IMG/VR virus record: IMGVR_UViG_3300045993_000341
Span: 1-50,114 of that record
DNA: 50,114 nucleotides
Strand: one strand, 5' to 3'
Origin: a virus
The translations under genes and the position numbers were made by a program. Below are positions 30,521-36,788 of the stretch, in pieces. The stretch's first letter is position 1. Every line of letters starts with the position of its first letter. The notes beneath the pieces were generated by a model. That model made no database searches and was not told the origin of the DNA. It saw only the letters and a list, made by a program, of their open reading frames with translations.

Positions 30521-30599
30521 TGGTGGGGTGTCTAGGAATCGAACCTAGTTCTACTGCTCTTCAGGCAGTCGCTGAAATGACCACACTAGCTCACACCCC
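30521..30599 (-). tRNA. tRNA-Phe(GAA)
   Basis: Acceptor GGGGTGT/ACACCCC, A73, CCA; anticodon arm ACTGC-CTGAAGA-GCAGT; T-arm CTAGG-TTCGATT-CCTAG; long D region. Confidence 0.85.
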
Positions 30600-31063
30600 G
30601 AAATTTAGCCCACCGCTTCGTTAGGACTCTTACCCCAGTTTTTCTCAAATGCTACCCACATACGCTAAACGATATGGACACCTGACGCAGTATATCACTG
30701 CAAAGAGCACCGCGTAGGGATGATGCTCTACTGTTTACTTTGTGGCTCTTGCTTTCCACTTGATTCAATTCATACCGACCTGGAGGATTTATACCCCCGT
30801 CTTTTCTAGACCCACGTCAGCTGTGGATGACGATTTTCTTCTTGCAAGAAACTTGCTTTGTAAAATTCATCATGCTTCTGTTTCTTGGTTTGCATGGGAC
30901 CTCAGAATCGTTAGATTAAGATTCGAGCCTTCGGCTTAGATTCTTGGAATGTCTAGGGTATAGATCATCCCGTTGTTTCACTTTCCCACAAACCTTTCGG
31001 CCAATTTGTCTTTCGAGAAATTGTTAAGTTGAAACTTTGTAGAGAGCGACTCTACCATTCTGC
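30600..31063 (-). other. 464-nt non-coding, hairpin-rich stretch
   Basis: No convincing gene. A 29-codon frame on the minus strand near 30810-30900 (ATG CAA ACC) has GAGGT before it but is too short to trust. Hairpins: AGAGCA/TGCTCT, GCAGT/ACTGC, AGCC-GAA-GGCT and GGGGG-TATAAAT-CCTCC, the last with T-arm dimensions. May hold further RNA genes of unknown class. Confidence 0.4.
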
Positions 31064-31137
31064 TGGTGCCCACGTAAGGAATCGGACCTTCGTCTAACGA
31101 TTATCAGTCGTTTGCTCTACCATTGAGCTACATGGGC
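31064..31137 (-). tRNA. tRNA-Ile(GAT)
   Basis: Acceptor GCCCATG/CGTGGGC, A73, CCA; anticodon arm AACGA-CTGATAA-TCGTT; T-loop TCCGATT. Confidence 0.88.
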
Positions 31138-31196
31138 AAATTAATTGAAGTCCTGCTTGCCGTTGTGGTGCAGGGAACCATGGCGTCTTCAAATCT

Positions 31197-31271
31197 TGGA
31201 GTCGCATAGGGGTTACGATCCCCTCTACTCAGCTTGAAAGGCTGATGACCTCACCAGAAGTCCAATGCGAC
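31197..31271 (-). tRNA. tRNA-Glu(TTC)
   Basis: Acceptor GTCGCAT/ATGCGAC, T73, CCA; anticodon arm TCAGC-CTTTCAA-GCTGA; T-arm AGGGG-ATCGTAA-CCCCT with A54/T58. Confidence 0.83.
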
Positions 31272-31278
31272 ATTAAAA

Positions 31279-31373
31279 TGACTTCCCAGACAGGAATCGA
31301 ACCTGTGTTATCCGGATCACATCATCCGTGACCACTCCATCGGCATCCGCGCGGATGATGCCTACACTGGGAA
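31279..31373 (-). tRNA. Atypical tRNA-like gene, anticodon unclear
   Basis: Acceptor TTCCCAG/CTGGGAA with G73 then TCA instead of CCA; T-arm ACAGG-TTCGATT-CCTGT. The D-arm place holds a 6-bp hairpin GGCATC/GATGCC, and the next hairpin CGGAT/ATCCG has loop GATGTG. Identity not assigned. Confidence 0.5.
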
Positions 31374-31385
31374 ATAAAATTGGGC

Positions 31386-31483
31386 ACAATGCTAAGCTGA
31401 CCATCTAGGAATCGAACCTAGCTTATTCTCCGTTAACAGCGGAGCGCCTACACCATGTTTGCTTATGGTCAGCTTAGCATTGT
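31386..31483 (-). tRNA. tRNA-Asn(GTT) inside a 19-bp inverted repeat
   Basis: Core 31397-31471: acceptor TGACCAT/ATGGTCA, G73, anticodon arm CTCCG-CTGTTAA-CGGAG, T-arm CTAGG-TTCGATT-CCTAG. The acceptor helix continues for 12 further pairs on both sides (31386-31404 with 31465-31483). No CCA encoded. Confidence 0.83.
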
Positions 31484-31489
31484 AAAACT

Positions 31490-31574
31490 TGGTGGATGAT
31501 GATGGTAACGATCCATCAGAGCTTAAAGCGCCGGGTTTACAATCCGGACCGTCTCCTTAACGGTATAATCATCC
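31490..31574 (-). tRNA. tRNA-Tyr(GTA)
   Basis: Acceptor GGATGAT/ATCATCC, A73, CCA; anticodon arm CCGGA-TTGTAAA-CCCGG; long variable arm; T-arm GATGG-ATCGTTA-CCATC. Confidence 0.83.
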
Positions 31575-31987
31575 AAAATCTAGGAGGAATACACGGCGTT
31601 ATTATAACCACGTTAAAGGGTTAATATAACTTCTGTCCTCGGCAGGTTTGCCGCTGTTGTTTGCCCTCGACTCCCTACTGGACCGACTTTGCTCATCATT
31701 CGTCATGTAGTCGTTTCGCTATGAAGCTATACTCTATGTGCTACATGAAGACCGGAAACTCTGTTCCGGCTCGGTTTCCATCTACTCTACTACTAACTAA
31801 CAACTTAGTATCTATCATTCTAAAGCATATATGTCGCCACAAAGCTATGACATAATTGTTCTGCAAGCTTAATATCGCAGAGTCGCTTTATGCTTTAGAA
31901 TGACACCCTATTTCTAGGGTCATTCTGTCTACTAAATTGTTAATGAACTTTCAAGTGTAACTCTATCATTTCACTTGGTATGGATTT
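31575..31987 (-). other. Non-coding leader of the promoter-proximal tRNA group
   Basis: Transcribed from the promoter at 31988-32016. Contains a hairpin with a GAAA loop (about 31903-31926) and a unit bounded by a 14-bp inverted repeat (31816-31829 with 31889-31902). No ORF of note. Confidence 0.5.
31926..31980 (-). repeat. Promoter-leader repeat A, copy 1
   Basis: 55 bp identical to 34266-34320. Each copy lies just downstream of a strong promoter (31988 and 34328), so both tRNA sub-operons share the same 5' leader. Confidence 0.9.
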
Positions 31988-32016
31988 ATTATAACATACA
32001 CATCAATATGTGTAAA
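31988..32016 (-). promoter_or_regulatory. tRNA operon promoter (proximal, group 1)
   Basis: -10 TATAAT (31988-31993), -35 TTTACA (32011-32016), 17-bp spacer, CATATTGATG after the -35. Confidence 0.78.
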
Positions 32017-32026
32017 TTATTTCTTC

Positions 32027-32161
32027 ATTGTCTGCTAGGTAAGTTAATGAGAAATTTCCCTTACCCTGTTACTCTGTATCAGACTAATTCCACGCCAACA
32101 ACTTTCATTAGATGGGGTATCTTAGCATCAACCTACGGCTCTCTGTGTTCGAGCAGACAAT
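32027..32161 (-). ncRNA. Structured RNA between tandem promoters (group 1)
   Basis: 135 nt closed by a perfect 10-bp stem ATTGTCTGCT/AGCAGACAAT; an inner hairpin GGTAAG/CTTACC. Lies between promoters at 32214 and 31988. Its counterpart is at 34372-34584. Confidence 0.5.
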
Positions 32162-32164
32162 AAA

Positions 32165-32210
32165 TTTTTAAAGAACCTATCCAACAGAAGCGATGTTTTG
32201 TTGGTATGGA
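32165..32210 (-). repeat. Promoter-leader repeat B, copy 1
   Basis: 46 bp identical to 34585-34630; the 5' leader after the promoter at 32214. Confidence 0.9.
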
Positions 32211-32213
32211 TTT

Positions 32214-32242
32214 ATTATAACATACACATCAATATGTGTAAA
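32214..32242 (-). promoter_or_regulatory. tRNA operon promoter (distal, group 1)
   Basis: -10 TATAAT (32214-32219), -35 TTTACA (32237-32242), 17-bp spacer. Confidence 0.78.
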
Positions 32243-32247
32243 TTATT

Positions 32248-32322
32248 TGGCAGTCCCAAGGGGTAACGATCCCCTTCTTCAACAGTGACAGTGTTGTGTG
32301 CGTCCATGAACACTTTGAGACT
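32248..32322 (-). tRNA. tRNA-Asp(GTC)
   Basis: Acceptor AGTCTCA/TGGGACT, G73, CCA; D-arm GTGT-TCATGGAC-GCAC; anticodon arm CAACA-CTGTCAC-TGTTG; T-arm AGGGG-ATCGTTA-CCCCT. Confidence 0.85.
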
Positions 32323-32329
32323 AAATTTT

Positions 32330-32406
32330 TGGTGTCCCTGATCGGACTCGAACCGACAGATTATGGATTTTAAGTCCACTGCCTAGACCAATTTGGCTAC
32401 AGGGAC
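32330..32406 (-). tRNA. tRNA-Leu(TAA)
   Basis: Acceptor GTCCCTG/CAGGGAC, A73, CCA; anticodon arm GTGGA-CTTAAAA-TCCAT; T-loop TTCGAGT. Its 5' end overlaps the last codons of the GIY-YIG gene. Confidence 0.88.
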
Positions 32407-33051
32407 TTTTAATTTTCTACCTTTAGACCAACCATCAGGTATAAAGTCTGTTTTCTTTATTTTCTTATTTTCTTTCCCATTCGTAATCCACATAGATCCA
32501 AATTGAGAATTTTTATTCCCGGATTGTTTTTCTTTCATATGATCTGACATAAACTTTATAAATTCCGGTGTATGAGATTTACCAAGAAAAGAAGTTCTAC
32601 CAGAATCAATGAAATTTTTATTAGTTCCATTTTTGAGTATGTTCGCCTGACCACCAAGTGATGAAACAACTTTCTGATAATCATCACCATATTTTTCACA
32701 TAATACTTCATTGGTTCTTACTCTGCCCAATTTTGTTCTTTCTAGATGGAGATCAGAACTATCATTAAGATAATCAAACCCACCCAAACCACCTCTTCTG
32801 AGGTTGTAAGTATCTTCTCTACTCAAAAATTCTTCATTTACAATTTGAAATTCACGGGCAAACATCTCTTCTTGAGACTCAAATGTCTCAAGAATAGTTT
32901 TGGTAAAATTTTCAATCCCATGCTTTTTGATTGCCCGAGTAATAATTTTACCAGAACCCATATAGCCATCATCTAACTTTTTAGTTTTATGAACACCTAT
33001 ATAGATTTTACCATTGATATTGTTTCTAATTTCGTATAAGTAATAGTGCAT
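32383..33051 (-). CDS. GIY-YIG homing endonuclease (Seg-like)
   Basis: 222 aa with GGAG upstream. N-terminal GIY-YIG domain: HYYLYEIRNNINGKIYIGVHKT (first 22 residues, given here in two halves: YYLYEI and KIYIGVHKT), Arg in YMGSGKIITRAIKKHG, catalytic Glu region about 60-75. The C-terminal part has NUMOD-like LGKSHTPEFIKFMSDH and SMWITNGKENKKI modules for DNA contact. AT-rich relative to neighbours. Its 3' end runs into tRNA-Leu(TAA), as expected for an element that targets a tRNA gene. Confidence 0.85.
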   Translation of the reverse strand: MHYYLYEIRNNINGKIYIGVHKTKKLDDGYMGSGKIITRAIKKHGIENFTKTILETFESQEEMFAREFQIVNEEFLSREDTYNLRRGGLGGFDYLNDSSDLHLERTKLGRVRTNEVLCEKYGDDYQKVVSSLGGQANILKNGTNKNFIDSGRTSFLGKSHTPEFIKFMSDHMKEKQSGNKNSQFGSMWITNGKENKKIKKTDFIPDGWSKGRKLKVPVAKLV

Positions 33052-33081
33052 TTGTATCTCCTATTACTATTTAGTGAAAGC

Positions 33082-33159
33082 ATGAGCGGGATAGGAGATT
33101 CGAACTCCTACTTTCAGCTTGGAAGGCTATCGTGCTAAACCGTTGAACACCAATCCCGC
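33082..33159 (-). tRNA. tRNA-Gly(TCC)
   Basis: Acceptor GCGGGAT/ATCCCGC, T73, followed by CAT rather than CCA; anticodon loop CTTCCAA; T-arm GTAGGAG-TTCGAAT-CTCC type. Confidence 0.8.
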
Positions 33160-33246
33160 ATAAAACAAAAGAAAGTCCGTTACTTACCAAGGAAAGGTTC
33201 TACCTGTTACTTCCTTATAGCATTTTCGCCTCGACAACTTTCAAAC
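33160..33246 (-). other. Hairpin-rich spacer
   Basis: Bounded by GAAAGT/ACTTTC and containing AAGGAA/TTCCTT around AGGT/ACCT. tRNA-like size, but no arms can be assigned. Confidence 0.35.
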
Positions 33247-33320
33247 TGGTCAGGGTACTAGGAATCGAACCTAGGCTTCAAGCTTCCAAAACTCGTAGAC
33301 TACCATTATCTCATACCCTG
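33247..33320 (-). tRNA. tRNA-Pro(TGG), copy 2
   Basis: Acceptor CAGGGTA/TACCCTG, A73, CCA; anticodon arm CGAGT-TTTGGAA-GCTTG; T-arm CTAGG-TTCGATT-CCTAG. Sequence differs widely from copy 1. Confidence 0.83.
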
Positions 33321-33405
33321 TAAATTCATGAAAGTTCCGATAACACCCATCGTCACTTACAACCGTTGTGAAACCATGCATCAAAACAAGATTTCTATTT
33401 GCTCT

Positions 33406-33481
33406 TGGTGGAGCTGTGGGGTAACGATCCCCAATCTTCGCATTGCAAGTGCGACGTGTAGCCCTCTATCACTACAACCCC
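33406..33481 (-). tRNA. tRNA-Ala(TGC)
   Basis: Acceptor GGGGTTG/CAGCTCC, A73, CCA; anticodon arm TCGCA-CTTGCAA-TGCGA; T-arm TGGGG-ATCGTTA-CCCCA. Confidence 0.85.
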
Positions 33482-33506
33482 AAAATATTCTTAAAGTTGA
33501 TGTCTG

Positions 33507-33580
33507 GAATTATGATACTAGGAATTGAACCTAGTCACCCGGGCGTTCAACCCGGTATGCATCCGTTACATCTTATCAAA
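33507..33580 (-). tRNA. tRNA-like gene, anticodon by position GAA
   Basis: Acceptor TTTGATA/TATCATA (one mismatch), A73 then TTC; anticodon arm CCGGG-TTGAACG-CCCGG gives GAA but with C37; T-arm CTAGG-TTCAATT-CCTAG. Lies within a 13-bp inverted repeat (33488-33500 with 33661-33673). May be a decayed tRNA-Phe. Confidence 0.5.
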
Positions 33581-34087
33581 TCTGCAGGAATTCTACACTT
33601 CACTCGGCAAAGCGAAGGAACTTACCTGACCAAACACAACCCGTCTTCGGATTGCCGTCCTCAACTTTAAGAACACTAACTAACATTTTAAAACACACTG
33701 CGTATCTTAGTCACAGCACTATGGAGCAACCCCGTACCTTCAGACCCAAACAACAAGACCGCGAATCTTGTCCGACCTGCAGTATGTTTTAAAATGATCA
33801 CTCAGATCATCACAGAAGGGATCCCTTCTGTGTGGGTTCTTTATCCGCTTAACCGAGTTCCGACGTGGCAAGGTCGTTGTTACCACAAACAAAGTTAAGT
33901 TTCGAGTTAATCATCCTTTTAAGTACTTCATGTAAGTTTTCGAGGCATTACTGACTGTGGCGAACTTGTCTAGAATGACGCACATATTTTATTGAGCAGC
34001 GAGTACTTAAAAAACTGATTTCTATTATCTTTGAACTATTGTCACATACCGTTTCGGGCACATTATCGTTATTCTATTGTCACAGAA

Positions 34088-34194
34088 GATCATATTTTAG
34101 TACATTTGCAGGACTCGAACCTGCCAATTCAACTCGGTCGAACTATATCCCTCATATCTGCATGGCCTACGCATTTATGTACTAAAATATGATC
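34088..34194 (-). ncRNA. tRNA-like unit inside a 17-bp inverted repeat
   Basis: The 17-bp repeat ends in acceptor-like GTACAT/ATGTAC. Inside: a D-arm-like TGC-GTAGGCCAT-GCA hairpin, an ATAT/ATAT arm, a possible variable arm TTC...GAA, and T-arm GCAGG-TTCGAGT-CCTGC. No clear anticodon, no CCA. Confidence 0.5.
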
Positions 34195-34265
34195 CCTCCA
34201 ACCGTGCCGAATAGCAACCAGTTGTCATCCCGACATTGGACTGTGAAGTCGATGTAGAGGAATCG

Positions 34266-34320
34266 TGTCTACTAAATTGTTAATGAACTTTCAAGTGTAA
34301 CTCTATCATTTCACTTGGTA
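34266..34320 (-). repeat. Promoter-leader repeat A, copy 2
   Basis: 55 bp identical to 31926-31980. Confidence 0.9.
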
Positions 34321-34327
34321 AGGAATA

Positions 34328-34356
34328 ATTATAACATAACTTTCATTATGTGTAAA
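34328..34356 (-). promoter_or_regulatory. tRNA operon promoter (proximal, group 2)
   Basis: -10 TATAAT (34328-34333), -35 TTTACA (34351-34356), 17-bp spacer. Confidence 0.75.
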
Positions 34357-34371
34357 TTATTTCTTCATTCG

Positions 34372-34584
34372 GTTGTTGTCAGGGAAATTTCTTACATTAC
34401 GCTAATCACAGTCCTCGCGGATTCTGCGGTTCGTTACCTCACATCCAGCCTACACTAGAGTCTGGAATTGCTACCCTTCACTTGCGTGACGTCGGAACAC
34501 CTAATTAGTTTCACCTCACTCTTTGGGACTTAATACCCAGAGCTACCATACTCACCTTAGAGTGAGTCAGAACCTAACAACAAC
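34372..34584 (-). ncRNA. Structured RNA between tandem promoters (group 2)
   Basis: 213 nt closed by GTTGTTGT/ACAACAAC (34577-34584 with 34372-34379). No ORF. Same place relative to the tandem promoters as 32027-32161 but different inside. Confidence 0.45.
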
Positions 34585-34630
34585 TTTTTAAAGAACCTAT
34601 CCAACAGAAGCGATGTTTTGTTGGTATGGA
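34585..34630 (-). repeat. Promoter-leader repeat B, copy 2
   Basis: 46 bp identical to 32165-32210. Confidence 0.9.
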
Positions 34631-34633
34631 ATG

Positions 34634-34662
34634 ATTGTATCATACCACGGAATATGTGTAAA
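34634..34662 (-). promoter_or_regulatory. First promoter of the tRNA array
   Basis: -10 TACAAT (34634-34639), -35 TTTACA (34657-34662), 17-bp spacer, CATATTCCGTG after the -35. Confidence 0.75.
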
Positions 34663-34679
34663 TTATCTAAGAACCAACT

Positions 34680-34707
34680 AAAAAGGCCCTCTTTGTGGGA
34701 GGGCCTT
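34680..34707 (-). terminator. Terminator insulating the tRNA array from upstream genes
   Basis: 9-bp stem AAGGCCCTC/GAGGGCCTT followed by a T-run on the minus strand. Confidence 0.85.
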
Positions 34708-34734
34708 TGGTGTTCCTAAACAATCAAAGTCCCT

Positions 34735-34839
34735 CTATGTGTGATCCCATTCTGGTGTGAACTGGACCGCACGTGCAGAATCGCATCCACCATTAATGGA
34801 GGCAGGATAATTCAACAGTGATAAGAGGTTATGTTTCAT
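34735..34839 (-). CDS. Possible very small protein
   Basis: 34 aa frame (MKHNLLSLLNYPAS...) between the last membrane peptide gene and the terminator. No ribosome-binding site is visible. Confidence 0.25.
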   Translation of the reverse strand: MKHNLLSLLNYPASINGGCDSARAVQFTPEWDHT

Positions 34840-34871
34840 ATATCTATTTAGTGCAGGTAGCTAACTTTTTC

Positions 34872-35021
34872 TCAACTATTTTCGTTTTTGTTCAATCTTT
34901 TTTTGCATCCGCATCGTCTACCCTGAGAGCAGTCTTGAGAACACTTAGAAGCAGGTAACTTGCTAATTGCTATACCAATTGCTACAACACCTATTAGGGC
35001 ACAGATCAATGCTTGTATCAT
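34872..35021 (-). CDS. Small membrane peptide with Cys-rich basic tail
   Basis: 49 aa. Membrane helix IQALICALIGVVAIGIAIS then CSQDCSQGRRCGCKKR. Start overlaps the upstream stop (ATGA). A single-pass inner-membrane peptide is likely; function unknown. Confidence 0.6.
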   Translation of the reverse strand: MIQALICALIGVVAIGIAISKLPASKCSQDCSQGRRCGCKKRLNKNENS

Positions 35022-35182
35022 ACTTTACTCTTGAGTCTACTTAGACGTCTATTGTGTTCTGCATGTTCTTCGGCAGAACGGTTCACAAAGAATGCAAAAT
35101 CATAGAACATCGGTTGCCCGAGCCACAGATCCCAGTTTCCTGGATGTTCATTCTTGAATGCTTCAAAAAATTCTTTACTCAT
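35018..35182 (-). CDS. Small hypothetical protein
   Basis: 54 aa (MSKEFFEAFKNEHPGNWD...), coupled by ATGA overlaps at both ends. Charged and aromatic, C-terminal basic helix (HNRRLSRLKSKV). Function unknown. Confidence 0.6.
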   Translation of the reverse strand: MSKEFFEAFKNEHPGNWDLWLGQPMFYDFAFFVNRSAEEHAEHNRRLSRLKSKV

Positions 35183-35556
35183 AATAGGATATCTGGTATC
35201 GTCAAAGATTCTTGTTCTGCTATCTGTGCCGCTTCATTGTCCATAAAGTCCGTGAGACGAGGTACTATATCTACCCAGGCTTCTGTAAGAGTATGAGCTC
35301 TACCGCCATAAATTTTCGGTTGATGAATTTTACCTGCGTTATACATTCGTCTTAGGGCAAATTTGTATACATCTTCGTGGTGGCCTGTGTCCCAGATCTT
35401 AGTAACACGATAGTAATGGTCCCAGATAAGTTTCCAATGTACATCAGCTCGAGGATCAAATTTTGAGTTGATGATCAGAGCTAAGACATCAGAGGACTTT
35501 ACTTTCCCTTTGACTATGTCTACCATGCAGAATCCGAGACGAAGACCGATCTTCAT
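35179..35556 (-). CDS. Hypothetical protein
   Basis: 125 aa. Helical; WKLIWDHYYRVTKIWDTGHHEDVYKFALRRM (around residues 41-71, motif pieces WKLIWDHYY and FALRRM). Recognised only as a recurring phage hypothetical. Start overlaps the upstream stop. Confidence 0.65.
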   Translation of the reverse strand: MKIGLRLGFCMVDIVKGKVKSSDVLALIINSKFDPRADVHWKLIWDHYYRVTKIWDTGHHEDVYKFALRRMYNAGKIHQPKIYGGRAHTLTEAWVDIVPRLTDFMDNEAAQIAEQESLTIPDILL

Positions 35557-36374
35557 TTCAGAGTATCTCCGTGGATGTCGTCCCAGTTAATGGAATCACG
35601 CATTTCACCAATTTCTACGGCCTTGGCAAGTTTGTCTTCTTCGATGCCGTAGAAACTTAGTTCCCACATAATTGCTTCAATAGCTTCATGGAAGGTATAT
35701 TCACGGTGAACATCAAGAATTGTCTTGAGTCCAGTTACTTCCATCCCACGTTGCCATTCTTCAACAATCTTGAATTTAGAATTCAGAACGATTGGCAGAC
35801 CTAACAAAGTTTCAAGTGCCGAGAAGTCGATGCCCCAGTTGATTCTCATGCCCTTTTTGTATAGGACATAAGTCTTTTCTTCATCTTCGTACTTATCTTC
35901 TTGAAGTTCAAATCCTTGGCCATCAAAGCATGCACGAGATAGACCAGAGATTTCAGTCTTACCTGCATAGGTGAAAAGATCTGGAGCCCAATAGACTTGG
36001 AGGTATTCAATACCATCTTCGTGGTATTCTTGTTTCCAAACAATCTTTGATCGATCTACTTTCTTCCAAGCTGCCACATAATCTTTAATGAAGCAGTTGT
36101 CAAAAATCATATCGCAGATTTCTGGTTCCTTCGAGAGAAACAGGAAAACATCATCGAGAGTTACATCAGCTGTAAAAGCTACTGGTTTACCGCGCTTGTC
36201 CGTCCAAAGCAGATTCTCTGTGATGTCACGGGGAATATAATGTCCTTCGCCCTTTTCTTCATCATAAAACCACTCATTGTGAGTAAGTTTACCACCTTTG
36301 GAGAAAACCAAAGTCGGTGTAGATTCTGTTTCTTCCGCGTCTCGGTTAATCCCGAGTTGTTCAAAAATGTCCAT
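35553..36374 (-). CDS. Hypothetical protein
   Basis: 273 aa from ATG 36374 (MDIFEQLGINRD), which overlaps the upstream stop (TAATG). Acidic, mixed alpha/beta, with an HEAIEAIMWELSFYGIEEDK helix near the C terminus. Conserved among T4-like phages by my recollection; role unknown. Confidence 0.65.
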   Translation of the reverse strand: MDIFEQLGINRDAEETESTPTLVFSKGGKLTHNEWFYDEEKGEGHYIPRDITENLLWTDKRGKPVAFTADVTLDDVFLFLSKEPEICDMIFDNCFIKDYVAAWKKVDRSKIVWKQEYHEDGIEYLQVYWAPDLFTYAGKTEISGLSRACFDGQGFELQEDKYEDEEKTYVLYKKGMRINWGIDFSALETLLGLPIVLNSKFKIVEEWQRGMEVTGLKTILDVHREYTFHEAIEAIMWELSFYGIEEDKLAKAVEIGEMRDSINWDDIHGDTLK

Positions 36375-36544
36375 TATTTCTTCCATCTTTTAGTATTTGG
36401 CTTCGAACAGTAGTAAAATGGCCGTGGCTGAGTTACTACCGTCGTGGTCCATTGTGTAGGTGCCGGTGGAACATAGTAATAGTCTGGTATTTGTAACGGT
36501 ACATAATCTGTACCAGATCTAGTAAACCAATTTCTAATTCCCAT
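36374..36544 (-). CDS. Small Tyr/Pro-rich protein
   Basis: 56 aa from ATG 36544 with GGGA upstream. Composition is striking: PDYYYVPPAPTQW and RPFYYC, then a basic end (NTKRWKK). Overlaps the upstream gene by 11 nt. Function unknown. Confidence 0.55.
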   Translation of the reverse strand: MGIRNWFTRSGTDYVPLQIPDYYYVPPAPTQWTTTVVTQPRPFYYCSKPNTKRWKK

Positions 36545-36788
36545 CACAAAATCCCACAATTACTTTTAATTTCCAACAAGTAAACGAGTGAATCTTCAGA
36601 CCATCGACCGTCTCCGTTGTATGGATAGAAAACCACAGAGTTTGTAGTTTATCATCCACAAGTTGAGACCAGTGGTCATTTGCCCAAATCCATTCACCCA
36701 TCAGCTTACCGATTTTGAATTCATGATTCTTATTTGTACACGGCTTCAAATCGTAATGCTTCCGAAGTTCATCTTTTATAAGAATCAC
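36534..36788 (-). CDS. Hypothetical protein
   Basis: 84 aa, Trp-rich (GEWIWANDHW). Start overlaps the RNA ligase stop. No family recognised. Confidence 0.55.
   Translation of the reverse strand: MILIKDELRKHYDLKPCTNKNHEFKIGKLMGEWIWANDHWSQLVDDKLQTLWFSIHTTETVDGLKIHSFTCWKLKVIVGFCDGN

Larger units (their letters stand above)
33581..34327 (-). other. Non-coding stretch holding three inverted-repeat-bounded units
   Basis: No genes. Units: 33684-33796 (12-bp repeat), 33917-34012 (11-bp repeat) and 34088-34194 (17-bp repeat). A perfect 22-nt palindrome (CACAGAAGG-GATC-CCTTCTGTG) lies near 33815-33836. Transcribed from the promoters at 34328 and 34634. Confidence 0.5.

Noticed and set aside
26300-34700. 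CRISPR array suggested by many short repeats
   Set aside because: The repeated units are tRNA arms, promoters and leaders with irregular spacing; there is no constant repeat with unique spacers.
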